From JAHEFU01 sp041395205 (GTDB lineage: Bacteria > 4484-113 > JAFGCY01), in the NCBI GenBank assembly GCA_041395205.1, contig JAWLAZ010000001.1:620001-684000 (forward strand): 64,000 nucleotides of DNA, given 5' to 3'. A program made the position numbers and the translations under genes. Below, one piece after another: positions 1 to 8,581 of the stretch; positions within the stretch are counted from its first letter, which is position 1, and every line of letters begins with the position of its first letter. The notes below the pieces were generated by a model, which was not told the origin of the DNA, did not search any database, and saw only the letters and a list, made by a program, of their open reading frames with translations.

Positions 1-225
1 CAGCGCATCCTCTTCATAGAGCGACTCCGTCTCGCCGTGCAGCTCGCAGAAGCGCCGCATCCAGATGCTGCCGGAATGGCTGACGAGCATCCCGTCCTTC
101 CAGACCCCGGGCTCATCGCTGGCGCGCTGCCGCTCCGCGAAGCACTGCGGGCAGACGGTCTGTACGAATTCCTCGATGGTGTAGGGTCTGAGCTGGATCG
201 GGCTGACCTGGTCCTGTGGGTCCAC
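1..225 (-). CDS. Radical SAM-type protein, N-terminal part (cut by window edge)
   Basis: Only the first 75 codons lie in the window. They start at GTG (225) and read open to base 1. The peptide has a Cys-knuckle, VCPQCFAE, followed about 40 residues later by FCELHGETE. This CPxC...CxxHGE layout is typical of the N-terminus of radical SAM proteins related to archaeal MJ0619/Tes, which alkylate or couple lipid or cofactor carbons. The SAM-binding CxxxCxxC motif would lie beyond the edge, so the activity is inferred. There is no Shine-Dalgarno site, but TATACT sits exactly six bases before GTG, suggesting a leaderless transcript. The plus-strand reading frame over the same bases is not coding. 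Confidence 0.6.
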   Translation of the reverse strand, partial: MDPQDQVSPIQLRPYTIEEFVQTVCPQCFAERQRASDEPGVWKDGMLVSHSGSIWMRRFCELHGETESLYEEDAL

Positions 226-231
226 GGGAAG

Positions 232-237
232 AGTATA
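232..237 (-). promoter_or_regulatory. -10 element, leaderless promoter
   Basis: TATACT on the minus strand, six bases before the GTG at 225. It follows the window-wide -10/N6/start-codon pattern. Confidence 0.5.
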
Positions 238-240
238 GAG

Positions 241-285
241 GGGAGTAGTGGGCAGTGGTCAGTAGGCAGTGGGCAGTTCCGCCAG
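241..285. repeat. Heptamer-type short tandem repeat
   Basis: Degenerate repeats of the GTCAGTG/GGCAGTG type (GGGCAGTGGTCAGTAGGCAG), the same family as at 13265, 30720 and 57540-58200. They fill the gap between the divergent radical SAM and toxin-like genes. Confidence 0.7.
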
Positions 286-395
286 ATGTCAGACAACAGA
301 CTTCAGAAGACAGAGTATTGCAGGGAACCTCAGCCACAGGCAGGATTTGACGCCATTGCCGATATACCGTCACTTGCTTGCGACTTCCATTGTGT

Positions 396-401
396 TAAAC
401 T
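396..401 (+). promoter_or_regulatory. -10 element of toxin-like gene
   Basis: TAAACT seven bases before the ATG at 409. It supports that start, because no Shine-Dalgarno site is present. Confidence 0.4.
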
Positions 402-408
402 CCCATTA

Positions 409-2013
409 ATGCAGATGATGCTCAATAAAGTGAGCAGCAAAGGCCAATCCGAGCCTGCCAAGCGTGCGCACGGATACAGCGGAACTGGCAGCCTGGTCAA
501 TACGACCATGAAGCAGTGGTATGACGGTGACACGGAACCGGCTGGTGACTCACTCGAACATATCTATGATCGGGGCCGGATGCTGCAGAACTACGATGGC
601 AGCAGCACCTACGGTGACCAGTGGCGCTGGGCTGGAGCACAAAACGCGCACAACTCTCCATTGCATTCGCCCAATGCGGACACGGCATCTCAGACTGGCT
701 ACAACCTTGCCAATGACAAGACGCCGCAGCGCCGGACGTTCCTGAGTCCTACCTCCGAAGGCGACCAGCGCAACCTTTATGGTCAGGGAAAGCCCCAGGC
801 AAAAGATTCTTCGGGATCTGGTGCCAACTGGTATGTCGGTACCACCAGTCAACCTCAGACGGCCCAGATGGGCAGTATGGAGAGCCGGCTATTCTTCGAG
901 GGCACAGTTACAGCCACTGACATGGATCGCGCGACTGACACCCGCGAAAAGGGACGCATCGGTATAACTGGCTCTGCACAGGCATATGGCGGCAGCAATG
1001 GCCGCGTGACATCAGAGGCGATAGGGAGGGATATAAACCCTCTGGGACGCGGTGGTGGAGCTGCGTTGGTTGGTGGGATGTTGAATTTCGGCGGACTAGC
1101 ACCTGGCTTGCCAGGAGGTCAGAGAGAAGTGAATCAGGGAAACAGTGTGAATAATGCTTGCGTAGGATGTGACAAGTTAGGAAGCCCCCATCAGGATCCT
1201 GGAAATGGTGGATTTGGTGCTGCTCCTATCTCAAATCAATTGAATGATCCCGTTCGACAGTGTTGCAGTTGTTTTGCTTCGATAACCTATTCCGACGCCC
1301 GTGCCCTAACACCTCCCGTTACTTATTTGAGGGAAAGTTGTTGCCCAAAGATCTGTTCAAATGACGAAGTCGACTGTGTGGATCATGGAAATGTGGTACA
1401 TACTTGGCCAAACTACGCGCCAGTATATACATGTGATTTACAAAATTGTAAACCTTGTGAAAATATCTATCAACATGGACTTTCCCCCGGACTTACAAAC
1501 GCGATTTCACTGGCATCAGCTTGCTTAAAGAACAAAATTGAACTTGTAAAATGTGCTATTGGAGCCACAAACACTAATCCCAATTATAGTCAAACAGCCA
1601 AACAAATAATTCATGATTATTTGTATGGCGAGATTCATTTTTTAGAAAAACTTAATTCAAAAATGTTTACAATAAAGTGGGAGACAGATTCGACAAAGAA
1701 GTGTAAATGGTTTGGACACAAATGTGCTCCTGGAATTGCCGCAGTTGCTTGCAAGAATGATAATGTGATCATTATTTGTCCCGATTTCTATAATGTATCC
1801 GGTACTCCCTATATAGACTTACTGTGCTGGCAGTCTCATGCTATAATTCATGAAGTAATGCATAAGATTAGATTTGTAGATGTTGAGTTTCCGTGGCTCG
1901 ACATGTCTAAAAACGTTCAAGATCAGTTGGCTAAGCATGTGATGCACTGTTGTGGATGTCAGGATAATATAATGAACAATAGATATAACTGGCCTCCCGG
2001 AGTTATGCCATAA
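409..2013 (+). CDS. Putative Cys-rich HExxH metallopeptidase, polymorphic-toxin-like
   Basis: A 534-residue protein. Residues 1-230 are Gly/Ser/Asn/Thr-rich and low in predicted structure. Residues 240-370 hold many Cys in pairs (CVGCDK, CCSCF, CCPKIC). The C-terminal third carries HEVMH at 481-485, the HExxH zinc-peptidase signature, followed by a Cys-rich tail (HCCGCQ). I see no YD/RHS repeats and no signal peptide. The frame is open back to base 1, but bases 1-225 are antisense to the radical SAM gene, so I start at ATG 409 behind a -10 box. From about base 1100 the DNA turns AT-rich, unlike its neighbours, which suggests transfer. The stop overlaps the next start (TAATG), so the two genes are probably co-translated. 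Toxin function is inference from HExxH plus the coupled membrane partner. A secreted protease of other use is possible. Confidence 0.55.
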   Translation: MQMMLNKVSSKGQSEPAKRAHGYSGTGSLVNTTMKQWYDGDTEPAGDSLEHIYDRGRMLQNYDGSSTYGDQWRWAGAQNAHNSPLHSPNADTASQTGYNLANDKTPQRRTFLSPTSEGDQRNLYGQGKPQAKDSSGSGANWYVGTTSQPQTAQMGSMESRLFFEGTVTATDMDRATDTREKGRIGITGSAQAYGGSNGRVTSEAIGRDINPLGRGGGAALVGGMLNFGGLAPGLPGGQREVNQGNSVNNACVGCDKLGSPHQDPGNGGFGAAPISNQLNDPVRQCCSCFASITYSDARALTPPVTYLRESCCPKICSNDEVDCVDHGNVVHTWPNYAPVYTCDLQNCKPCENIYQHGLSPGLTNAISLASACLKNKIELVKCAIGATNTNPNYSQTAKQIIHDYLYGEIHFLEKLNSKMFTIKWETDSTKKCKWFGHKCAPGIAAVACKNDNVIIICPDFYNVSGTPYIDLLCWQSHAIIHEVMHKIRFVDVEFPWLDMSKNVQDQLAKHVMHCCGCQDNIMNNRYNWPPGVMP

Positions 2014-2552
2014 TGAGTAAGTCAGAACAACGAGTACTTATTGTTCCGGTCCTTATAACTATATTGTTGATTATTTTTTTCATTCTGACCACATTAAATT
2101 TTATTAAGGCGGATGTAACATATGGTGGCTTGCGATTGTATAATGTTAACATTGTGGGTAATGAGTTACGAGCTTCAACAAGAGGTAGAGGATCAATCGG
2201 CGCAATTTTTTTATTGGACAACTCGGAAGCCAGATTTGACAACTTCTCAGATTATGGATTGAATATTGAGAATTTTTCCTTAATAAATGGTAATGAGATT
2301 CATTCTTCGGTTGGTAATTTTGAAGTAATATGGGTAGCTCGATGTGTAGACTTTGGGTTATCAATAGAAAACCCTTCTTTAATCATTAACAATTCTGTTC
2401 AACCCAATAGGACAGAAGATCGAATCAAATTTGATTTAGTGTTGATGGAGTCTCAGATAAATTCAGCGTCAGATAACATGATCATACTTTATTTTCCCCA
2501 AGACTATCGACAAGGATTTTTTTACGAACTTAACAAGCCAATCAATCAATAA
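2013..2552 (+). CDS. Membrane-anchored hypothetical, candidate immunity partner
   Basis: 179 residues. Residues 8-30 form one strong hydrophobic segment (VLIVPVLITILLIIFFILTT) after a short basic start, so the protein is probably anchored with a C-terminal extracytoplasmic domain of about 145 residues. No known domain is recognised. It is AT-rich like the 3' half of the preceding gene and begins inside that gene's stop codon (TAATG), so both arrived and are expressed together. A small membrane protein directly downstream of a peptidase-like effector fits an immunity role, but nothing in the sequence proves it. Confidence 0.5.
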   Translation: MSKSEQRVLIVPVLITILLIIFFILTTLNFIKADVTYGGLRLYNVNIVGNELRASTRGRGSIGAIFLLDNSEARFDNFSDYGLNIENFSLINGNEIHSSVGNFEVIWVARCVDFGLSIENPSLIINNSVQPNRTEDRIKFDLVLMESQINSASDNMIILYFPQDYRQGFFYELNKPINQ

Positions 2553-2728
2553 TTCAATGGGGCTTTCCTAGTTGATGTCCGGCGGCTGAAGGCAGCATGG
2601 CGGTTATGGTAGTGACCTTCCCCCCTTCCATCGGACCACACACATTGTGGGAAAACCAGCATATGGATCTCACTCAGTTTTCGTACCAGCTGCAATGTCA
2701 GTTTCCAGACTTCTTCTTCAGGTCGTTC

Positions 2729-2902
2729 CCGGCTGGTTTCAGCGTATTCTCTCGGAGCAAGTTTGCAAAGGGAGCTGTATGGTCGAAATTCTTTGAAATC
2801 CATTCGCCAGGCTTCGACCTATTGTCTGGCAACGGACAGTGACAGGAACCATTTCTGGTTGAAGCATTCCAAGCGAACGCGGACGTTGAAGGACTCGATC
2901 AG
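2729..2902 (-). pseudogene. IS3-family transposase (OrfB) C-terminal remnant
   Basis: The minus strand reads LIESFNVRVRLECFNQKWF, then LSLSVARQ, a TAG stop, VEAWRMDFKEFRPYSSL and APREYAE. This matches the end of the rve/IS3 OrfB integrase core (FIESFNGRLRDECLN...WF...EAWR.DYN..RPHSSL...P.EFA). The in-frame stop and the loss of everything upstream make it a dead fragment. It abuts the conjugation ATPase remnant, so both probably belong to one decayed mobile region. Bases 2553-2728 hold nothing I recognise. Confidence 0.7.
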
Positions 2903-3981
2903 TCCTTATCAATGAATCCCAAGCCCTCCACTTCAGGAGGCAACTTGCTGGCGTCCTTTCTACCATCCTTTACCCCTTCTAGATAATGGTCAATTGAATC
3001 CATCAGGTTCTTCTTACGCTTTTCCTGTTGATCCTTCAGCTCCACATGAGGTCGGTACTCTTCGTTGTAAGGGAAGTTCCTCTTCGGAGCTATCGGGTTG
3101 TCATGCGTCTTGATAAGTTCAGGGTGCTCCATTGCTCCCTTGACCATCAGATATGCTTTCCGTTGCTCCAGCCGAGAGAGACTATGGAAAGCTACTTCCC
3201 ACATCTCCGGTAGTGAGAACTTGTTCACTGGCTCCTGGAGCAAGCCTGCTTCACGTTGCTCCAGTTGCTTCATAATGTTGGAGCTTTCCTTTGCCAGCCG
3301 TTCAGCGTCCTGCCGAGCGACCCGGAAGTATATCTGTGTCTGGCAGTTGCCAAGAATGAGAGCCAGCAGTTTGTCATCCAACTGCTTAAGAGACTGGTGC
3401 GCCATTGTCAGGCAGAGGCCAAACTTCCGAGCTTCCGTCAAGAAGGTGGCAAAGCTCTCCGTAGCAATATTCTGGAACTCATCGGCATACAGGGCAAAGG
3501 GACGGCGGGAATCCATGCCTCGGGTAAGGAAGCTGGATTCAATGTCTGCCATTAACATGGCTCCAAATAGGTCAGCGCTTAGCCCTAATCGACCCTTGGC
3601 CAAATTGACCAGTAAGATACCTCCACTATCCATGATCTCGCGGATGTTGAATCCGCTCTCTACTTGCCCAAGTCTTGCGCCAATGCGAGGATCAGCCAGG
3701 AAGGCTGATACCTTGTTCAGGCTACTCTCAATGAACATCGTTCGTTCTTTGCTATTCCAGACGTTGTAACGGCCATAGAAGAAGTCTTTGGTTGTATCAG
3801 TGCTGTTCTCGGCCAGAAGCATTTCCCGGAAGTCTGCATCTACAAGAACTTGCTCGAACTGGTGCAGGGTCAGGTTGTGCTCGATGAGGAGAGCCAAGGT
3901 GTGCCGGAGGATGTCTTCCATCCTTGCGCCCCAGCTGTCCGGAATCCTTTTCCAGCTCGCTATTCGCTCGCTGGCCTGCAA
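2899..3981 (-). pseudogene. Type IV conjugation ATPase (TraD/VirD4-like), 5'-truncated
   Basis: 360 codons corresponding to the C-terminal half of a hexameric conjugation or DNA-translocation ATPase. Visible are WGARMEDILRHTL, GILLVNLAKGRLG, a Walker B-like ALYADEFQ, then FGLCLTMAHQSLKQL and FRVARQDAERLA, all typical of coupling proteins. The Walker A half is absent. The readable frame begins at a TTG inside a copy of the genome's interspersed repeat (about 3974-4020), which marks the break. There is no ribosome-binding site. It is probably a remnant of an integrative or conjugative element. A shortened functional protein is unlikely without the P-loop. Confidence 0.75.
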
Positions 3982-4035
3982 TGCAGCTCAAAGCCAAGCT
4001 TCTCGCTGATCGCACGGTGCAGGCGGTGTCTCGAT
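3974..4035 (-). repeat. REP-associated body segment, partial copy
   Basis: Reverse-oriented copy of the conserved stretch that precedes the G.A hairpins elsewhere (TGCAAT...GCTCAAAGC..AGCTTCTCGCTGAT). The hairpin itself is degraded. It marks the truncation point of the conjugation ATPase gene. Confidence 0.6.
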
Positions 4036-4086
4036 GCGAAGAGGCAACTTCCACCCGACCCAAGTCAGCTTCGCTGGCTTGCAGGG

Positions 4087-4299
4087 TCAGACTGCTGAAG
4101 CTTCAGCTGAAGAAGAAAAACAAAACGGGACCGGATCCTTCTCGCGGGTCCAGTCCCGTTTATGCTTCTCGTTCCTGTCGTACTTCCTCGGGCTGTGGCT
4201 GCCGCCGCCCCGGTACTCCAGGATGTGCCGGATATGCTCTTCAGCACGTCCGTACTTCTGCGTATGCTCCTTCTTACGGGAGCTCTTCTTCTTCGGCAT
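4087..4299 (-). CDS. Small basic hypothetical protein
   Basis: 70 residues beginning MPKKKSSRKKEHTQKYG and rich in Lys, Arg and His through residue 55, so nucleic-acid binding is possible. Start chosen at 4299 because GGGAGG lies seven bases upstream; a longer in-frame start at 4416 lacks such a site. The last residues (SSSAEASAV) run into repeat DNA, so the original C-terminus may have been replaced. No family recognised. Bases 4300-4563 upstream hold no other gene. Confidence 0.45.
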   Translation of the reverse strand: MPKKKSSRKKEHTQKYGRAEEHIRHILEYRGGGSHSPRKYDRNEKHKRDWTREKDPVPFCFSSSAEASAV

Positions 4300-4563
4300 G
4301 CTCGCCTCCCGTGGCATGGAAATTTCCAGAGAAACAATACCCCAGGGGCCTTGACTCGCATTTAGGAAAAACGTGGTATTCTCAGAGTTGGCGGTGCTTC
4401 GTATCACAGAATCCAAGCGGGGTGCTGCAAATTCACAGTATGTGCATGAAGGATAGAAGAGAAGAGATTCCGGTTTGCTGAAGGCTGTCTTCCAAGATTG
4501 ATTCCAGGCTCCGATTTTCCCCCTCCCACCCCCGACTCACAGGACTGTTGTTTTGGAGATCGT

Positions 4564-4947
4564 ATGAATATCTATGTAGGCAATCTGTCTTACAGGCTCT
4601 CGGATGTCGAGCTTCGCAATCTGTTTGAGGAGTTCGGTGCCGTTTCCTCGGCCAACATCATCAAGGACAAGTACAGCGGCCAGTCCAAGGGCTTCGGCTT
4701 CGTCGAGATGGACAACGAGGATGAGGCCAAGCGTGCCATGGAGGCCATGAACGGCAAGGAAGTCGGCGGCCGTGAGATCGTTGTGAATGAAGCCCGCCCG
4801 CGCAAGGAGTTCGGCGGCGGCGGTGGCGGTGGCGGCCGTCGCGGCGGTGGTGGTTACGGCGGTGGCGGTGGCGACCGCGGTGGCTATGGCGGCGGTGGCG
4901 GCTATGGCGGCGGCGGCGGTTACAGCGACGGCGGCCGCGGCTGGTAG
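4564..4947 (+). CDS. RRM-domain glycine-rich RNA-binding protein
   Basis: 127 residues. Residues 1-80 form one RNA recognition motif, with RNP2 as IYVGNL near the N-terminus and RNP1 as KGFGFVEM near residue 43. The remainder is a Gly/Arg/Tyr tail of GGGGYGGGGG type. This single-RRM plus Gly-rich layout is that of bacterial Rbp cold-stress RNA chaperones, known mostly from cyanobacteria but also found in other phyla. GGAG lies about six bases before the ATG. A small inverted repeat (CCCGGCA/TGCCGGG) at about 4957-4976 follows the stop without a T tract. The function is well supported at family level; the target RNAs are unknown. Confidence 0.9.
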   Translation: MNIYVGNLSYRLSDVELRNLFEEFGAVSSANIIKDKYSGQSKGFGFVEMDNEDEAKRAMEAMNGKEVGGREIVVNEARPRKEFGGGGGGGGRRGGGGYGGGGGDRGGYGGGGGYGGGGGYSDGGRGW

Positions 4948-4998
4948 ACAGCCCCTCCCGGCACTGATGCCGGGAACAGAACCCGACTAATCAGACGG

Positions 4999-5265
4999 TC
5001 AGTGCTGGTCCGGATCCTTCAGGACCCACTGGCCGTCTCTGTTTTCCACGTACTGCGACACCCTGAGCTGGGCCTGCTCCAGGAACTTCTGGCAGTTGCG
5101 CACCAGGCCCACCCCCTCCTCGAAGCGCCCCCGCAGTTCCTCCAGCGGCAGTTCACCGCGCTCCATCTCGGCGACGATCTCCTCCAGGCGCGCGAAACTG
5201 GCCTCAAAGGCTGAAGCGCCCGACTCCTGCGCCGGCGCACTGCCCGGCTGATCCTTGCTCGGCAT
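4999..5265 (-). CDS. xseB: Exodeoxyribonuclease VII small subunit
   Basis: 88 residues. The core from FEASFARLEEIVAEMERGELPL (written in parts: FEASFARLEEIV, AEMERGELPL) to LRVSQYVENRDGQW matches XseB, the small coiled-coil subunit that binds XseA in the single-strand exonuclease VII complex. Start chosen at 5265 because GGAGG lies five bases upstream and the length then fits the family (about 70-90). An earlier in-frame ATG at 5322 has no such site. The large-subunit gene is not next to it. The gene faces the RRM gene, so transcription converges here. Confidence 0.9.
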   Translation of the reverse strand: MPSKDQPGSAPAQESGASAFEASFARLEEIVAEMERGELPLEELRGRFEEGVGLVRNCQKFLEQAQLRVSQYVENRDGQWVLKDPDQH

Positions 5266-5431
5266 CTGTTCCTCCGCTTCCGGTCCGGCATCCCCGGCCT
5301 GGCCGAATAGGTCCTTGTCCATAGACAGAAATTGTAGCCCAGAGCGGAAATCGGACCCTGCCAGGGCGGTTCCGGCGCTCCGGGATGACCGTCTCATTTG
5401 GCTGTAAGTTTAAGAATTTTTAAAATTTTGT

Positions 5432-5460
5432 TTGACATCCATGTCAAATCATGGTTAAAC
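5432..5460 (+). promoter_or_regulatory. Sigma-70-like promoter of LruC gene 1
   Basis: TTGACA at 5432-5437, a 17-base spacer and TTAAAC at 5455-5460, in an AT-rich stretch about 100 bases before the ATG at 5563. Confidence 0.6.
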
Positions 5461-5562
5461 TAATCATTGAGGGGAGTTCGCCTTACATATATCTATGCAA
5501 GGACCGGACCCTCCGGGAAGTAAATAAAAGAAAGGCATGTGGGTTCCTGAGGAGTAGGGAAA

Positions 5563-7341
5563 ATGACATACCTGAACGTTCGCAGGCTCGGAGCAACCGT
5601 CGTTGCCATCATGGCAAGCGCGGCCTTCGCGGTCAGCTGCGGCGGCGGCGGAACTTCCGCTCCCGCGCAGGTTGACCTGAATGACAACGGCACGCCTGGC
5701 ATCGTCGCCGGTGACAACGGCGGTGGCGGCGGCAGCATCAGTGTCGGCCTGCCCCAGGCTGGCTTCGCCCCTGATCAGGTGCCCGGTGCGTCCGAGGATG
5801 CCCCGCTGGGCCTGAATGTCGACTACACCCCGGTGGTCGGCGGCTTCGAGACCATCAAGTCCTCGGCGAAGGCGTCGTCAGCGCTGCCGCCGGGTGATGA
5901 CCTGGCAATCCGCGCGGCGACCATCGCCGAGTTCGGTGCTGAGCCGGATTACGAAGCTGTCAACCCGAGCTTCGAGGAGGGCGGCATCGTCACCCTCTGG
6001 GTGGAGTATGAGGTCAGTGGCCAGGCTCCCGGCGTTGCCATCAGCTGGTATTCCGCCGAGACCGAGATCGACTACACCTCGCCCTTCATCGCGCTGGACG
6101 GCGCCGGAACCTACACCACGAAGTTCACCGCCACGGTGCCCGTGGGCAGCGCCGGTCCCGCCAGCTACGACTTCTCGCTGGACTACGGCAGGCAGGCGAG
6201 CGTGGTGGTCGGCCCCGGCATCGAGGGTCCGGACACGGTGAACGTGCCCTTCACCATCACTGAGGTCACCCCCAACGACGAAGAGGAGTATGAGCCGCCG
6301 ACAGACGGTGAGGATCCGGAGTGCAACGCCGAGATCAGCATCAGCTGGGCCGAGGACAACCTCTCCGTGACCACCACCGCGACGCAGTACCTCTCCAATG
6401 TGGTGCTGCAGTTCGAGGACTGGAGTGAGCAGGTCTTCGCCGACCTCGATGAGAACCAGTCCTACACCGGCACCTTCAGCGGCAGTGGCAGCAATGCCGG
6501 CAAGCGCCTGCGCGGCATCTGGGTCAAGGCGGGCTGCAACGGCGACCAGAGCAAGGGCGTGTACTTCGGCAACAACATCACCGGACACTCCCTGATGGTC
6601 TGGGAGGATCTGATCCAGAACTCCGACTATGACTACAACGACTTCGTCTCCTCCATGTATCTGAAGGAGATCCGCAACGGCGATGGCGACCTGATCGAGA
6701 TCAACCTCGAGATCAAGGCCCTGGCCCGCGGTGCCGGTTATGACCATGACTGGCAGTTCAACATCGACAGTGCCTTCCCGGGCGCGACCTGCGTGGCGAC
6801 GATTGACCAGTACTACGCCACCGGCCTGCGTCACGGTCCGCAGCGCATCTGGTACTCCAACCAGGGCGTGAGCATCCCCGTGTTCGTGAGCAGCAAGCAG
6901 GCCCTGCCGGCTCCTCCGGGCTACTGGGCGACCAACGCCTTTGACAACCAGCCGGTCGTCAACGGTGACTATGCCATCGTCAAGATCCAGTTCAATGAGC
7001 CGATGGAGCAGGGTACCTACACCGGCATGCCCTACGAGCCCGAGCTGCGTGTCCATCCGAGCGGCGGCAACGTCTACGTGGTGCCGCTCTGGACCAAGCC
7101 CGGCGACTACATCGATTCCAACGGCCGCCCGCTGGCCTTCATCGTGCCCAACACCTATGCCTGGTGTGCCGAGAGCAAGCGGATCTGGAACGTCTACCCC
7201 GGCTTCAATGACTTCGCCAACTGGGCCAACGGCACCGCCTCCGAGCCCAACCAGAAGTTCTATGACACGGCCCCGGTCGGCGACTACTTCAATGAGAGCT
7301 ACAACCTGATCAACTCCGTGGAGTTCATCACCGAGCTGTAG
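5563..7341 (+). CDS. LruC-domain lipoprotein, copy 1
   Basis: 592 residues. The signal peptide ends in AVSC, a lipobox with Cys26, so it is probably an outer-surface lipoprotein; a Gly/Ser linker follows. Residues about 100-230 look like a beta-rich domain (GVAISWYSAETEIDYT, TYTTKFTATVPVGSAG). The C-terminal half has VWEDLIQNSDYDYNDFV, then INLEIKALARGAGYDHDW, the Asp/Asn-rich motif and follow-on strands of the LruC/DUF4842 domain, whose Asp cluster probably binds calcium. It is about 75% identical to the next gene by eye, so this is a recent tandem duplication. GGAG precedes the ATG. A strong terminator follows. Exact role unknown; cell-surface matrix or adhesion is likely. Confidence 0.75.
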   Translation: MTYLNVRRLGATVVAIMASAAFAVSCGGGGTSAPAQVDLNDNGTPGIVAGDNGGGGGSISVGLPQAGFAPDQVPGASEDAPLGLNVDYTPVVGGFETIKSSAKASSALPPGDDLAIRAATIAEFGAEPDYEAVNPSFEEGGIVTLWVEYEVSGQAPGVAISWYSAETEIDYTSPFIALDGAGTYTTKFTATVPVGSAGPASYDFSLDYGRQASVVVGPGIEGPDTVNVPFTITEVTPNDEEEYEPPTDGEDPECNAEISISWAEDNLSVTTTATQYLSNVVLQFEDWSEQVFADLDENQSYTGTFSGSGSNAGKRLRGIWVKAGCNGDQSKGVYFGNNITGHSLMVWEDLIQNSDYDYNDFVSSMYLKEIRNGDGDLIEINLEIKALARGAGYDHDWQFNIDSAFPGATCVATIDQYYATGLRHGPQRIWYSNQGVSIPVFVSSKQALPAPPGYWATNAFDNQPVVNGDYAIVKIQFNEPMEQGTYTGMPYEPELRVHPSGGNVYVVPLWTKPGDYIDSNGRPLAFIVPNTYAWCAESKRIWNVYPGFNDFANWANGTASEPNQKFYDTAPVGDYFNESYNLINSVEFITEL

Positions 7342-7366
7342 CCCCGAGGATCTTCAGGAACGATCC

Positions 7367-7400
7367 GGGAGCCCGCCCTGTGCGGGCTCCCTTTTTTTTT
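7367..7400 (+). terminator. Rho-independent terminator after LruC copy 1
   Basis: GGGAGCCCGC/GCGGGCTCCC stem with a four-base loop, followed by a run of nine or ten T. Confidence 0.9.
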
Positions 7401-7534
7401 GCCATCTCGCCCAAGGGCTCGATGGTCTGACCCTGCGGCGAAAGCAAGTTTCGCCGGGTCGGGTTGAAGTTGCGGGAGAATTGAAGAAGCATCGTGCAAT
7501 CAGCGAGAAGCTTTGCTTTGAGCTGTATTGCAGA

Positions 7535-7558
7535 CCCGCGAATGCTTGCATGAGCGGG
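7535..7558 (+). repeat. G.A-step REP hairpin, copy 1
   Basis: Outer stem CCCGC/GCGGG, GA opposite GA, inner stem ATGC/GCAT, TT at the tip. Confidence 0.85.
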
Positions 7559-7644
7559 AAACAGAATCGGGTCTGGCAATACCGGCACGCGGGAAGATGC
7601 CCCGTGCAATCAGCGAGAAGCTTTGCTTTGAGCTGTATTGCAGA

Positions 7645-7668
7645 CCCGCGAATGCTTGCATGAGCGGG
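7645..7668 (+). repeat. G.A-step REP hairpin, copy 2
   Basis: Same stems as copy 1 (CCCGC/GCGGG, ATGC/GCAT), 110 bases downstream with the same preceding body. Confidence 0.85.
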
Positions 7669-7817
7669 AAACAGAATATGGTCTGGCGCTGCGGTCGGCT
7701 AAGCCGCCCGGGTCGCGCGGAAGGAGCAGGAGGCCAGATGTCAGTCTGGCAATACCGGCACGCGGGAAGAAGCATCATGCAATCAGCAAGAAGCTCTGCT
7801 TTGAGCTGAATTGCAGA

Positions 7818-7841
7818 CCGTCGAGTGCTCGCGCGAGACGG
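7818..7841 (+). repeat. G.A-step REP hairpin, copy 3
   Basis: Outer stem CCGTC/GACGG, which differs from copy 1 on both sides yet still pairs. GA/GA is kept and the inner GTGC/GCGC has one G.T wobble. Confidence 0.85.
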
Positions 7842-8076
7842 ATGAAGGAAAAGGGGAGCGTGAGCATTCAGCTCGCAGGCGCCAATGCCCGGTGCAAGCC
7901 AGGCGCGGAGGCCCGGTGCAAACCGGGCAAAGGAGGCCGGATGTCAGTCCGGCAGAAGGCAGAAGGCAGTAGGCAGGTAGTTCGGCGTTTACGCCGAATT
8001 ACACCTCGGATGCCGGGTCAGGCCGCGGATTCAGGACCAGGCCGTAAACGGCCTGCTGCCAATATTCCATTGCAGA

Positions 8077-8100
8077 CCGTCGAGTGCTCGCGCGAGACGG
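8077..8100 (+). repeat. G.A-step REP hairpin, copy 4
   Basis: CCGTC/GACGG with GA/GA and inner GTGC/GCGC. The preceding body is cut down to TTGCAGA. Confidence 0.85.
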
Positions 8101-8581
8101 AAGAGGAAAGGGGGAGCACGAGCATTCAGCTCGCAGGCGCGGAGGCCCGGTGCATACAGAGGGCCATCCAGCAACCAGCTACCTGCAACCTGAAACCTGC
8201 CCGCGGATTCCGCACGCTCTCGATGTGGCAGGTCACTCACACACCGTGATTCCCCTGATGACCCTGCAATTCCAGCCCGGCTGCCCGGATTTGCTTTCGG
8301 TTAAACCGGGAACCTGCCATGTCGCTCTCCGGTCGATTATCGGCCCTCATTTGCAGAGTGTTTTGCAGAAGAATATTTTTCAATAAATTAGACACGCGGT
8401 TGCCTTGTTAAGTCAAATATAAACATGGTTATATCGGCGTTAAGTCTTAATTTAGGGCCTTGAGACGGGTAAACTATCTGGTGATCAGATTGCTGACTTG
8501 GTAGATCGGCGGAAAGCGGAGCTGAGTTCTGACAGTCTGAGTAACCAGGAAAGGCATCTGATGCCCTTGAGGAGAACGGAA

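Larger units (their letters stand above)
7401..8480. repeat. Intergenic repeat mosaic between LruC genes
   Basis: About 1.1 kb without a gene. It holds three copies of the conserved 40-base body (GCAATCAGCGAGAAGC... to ...CTGTATTGCAGA) with G.A hairpins, plus a fourth hairpin. It also has GGAGG-flanked hairpins (CCAGA/TCTGG at 7731-7752, CCGGA/TCCGG at 7934-7954), constant-loop hairpins (TTCGGCG/CGCCGAA around TTTA) and AGAAGGC heptamers. Translations such as ALSCIADPRMLA across it come from repeat copies. The last 100 bases turn AT-rich and may hold the promoter of the next gene. Confidence 0.85.

Noticed and set aside
37..408. N-terminal extension of the HExxH protein back to base 37
   Set aside because: The region is antisense to a recognisable radical SAM N-terminus and then crosses heptamer repeats. 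The start at 409 has a -10 box.
7535..7558. Kink-turn RNA motif in the G.A hairpin
   Set aside because: Tandem G.A pairs are present but the three-base bulge required for a k-turn is absent; the internal loop is symmetric.
7500..8250. Short frames of the ALSCIADPRMLA type
   Set aside because: They are translations of REP body copies and recur in every repeat cluster.
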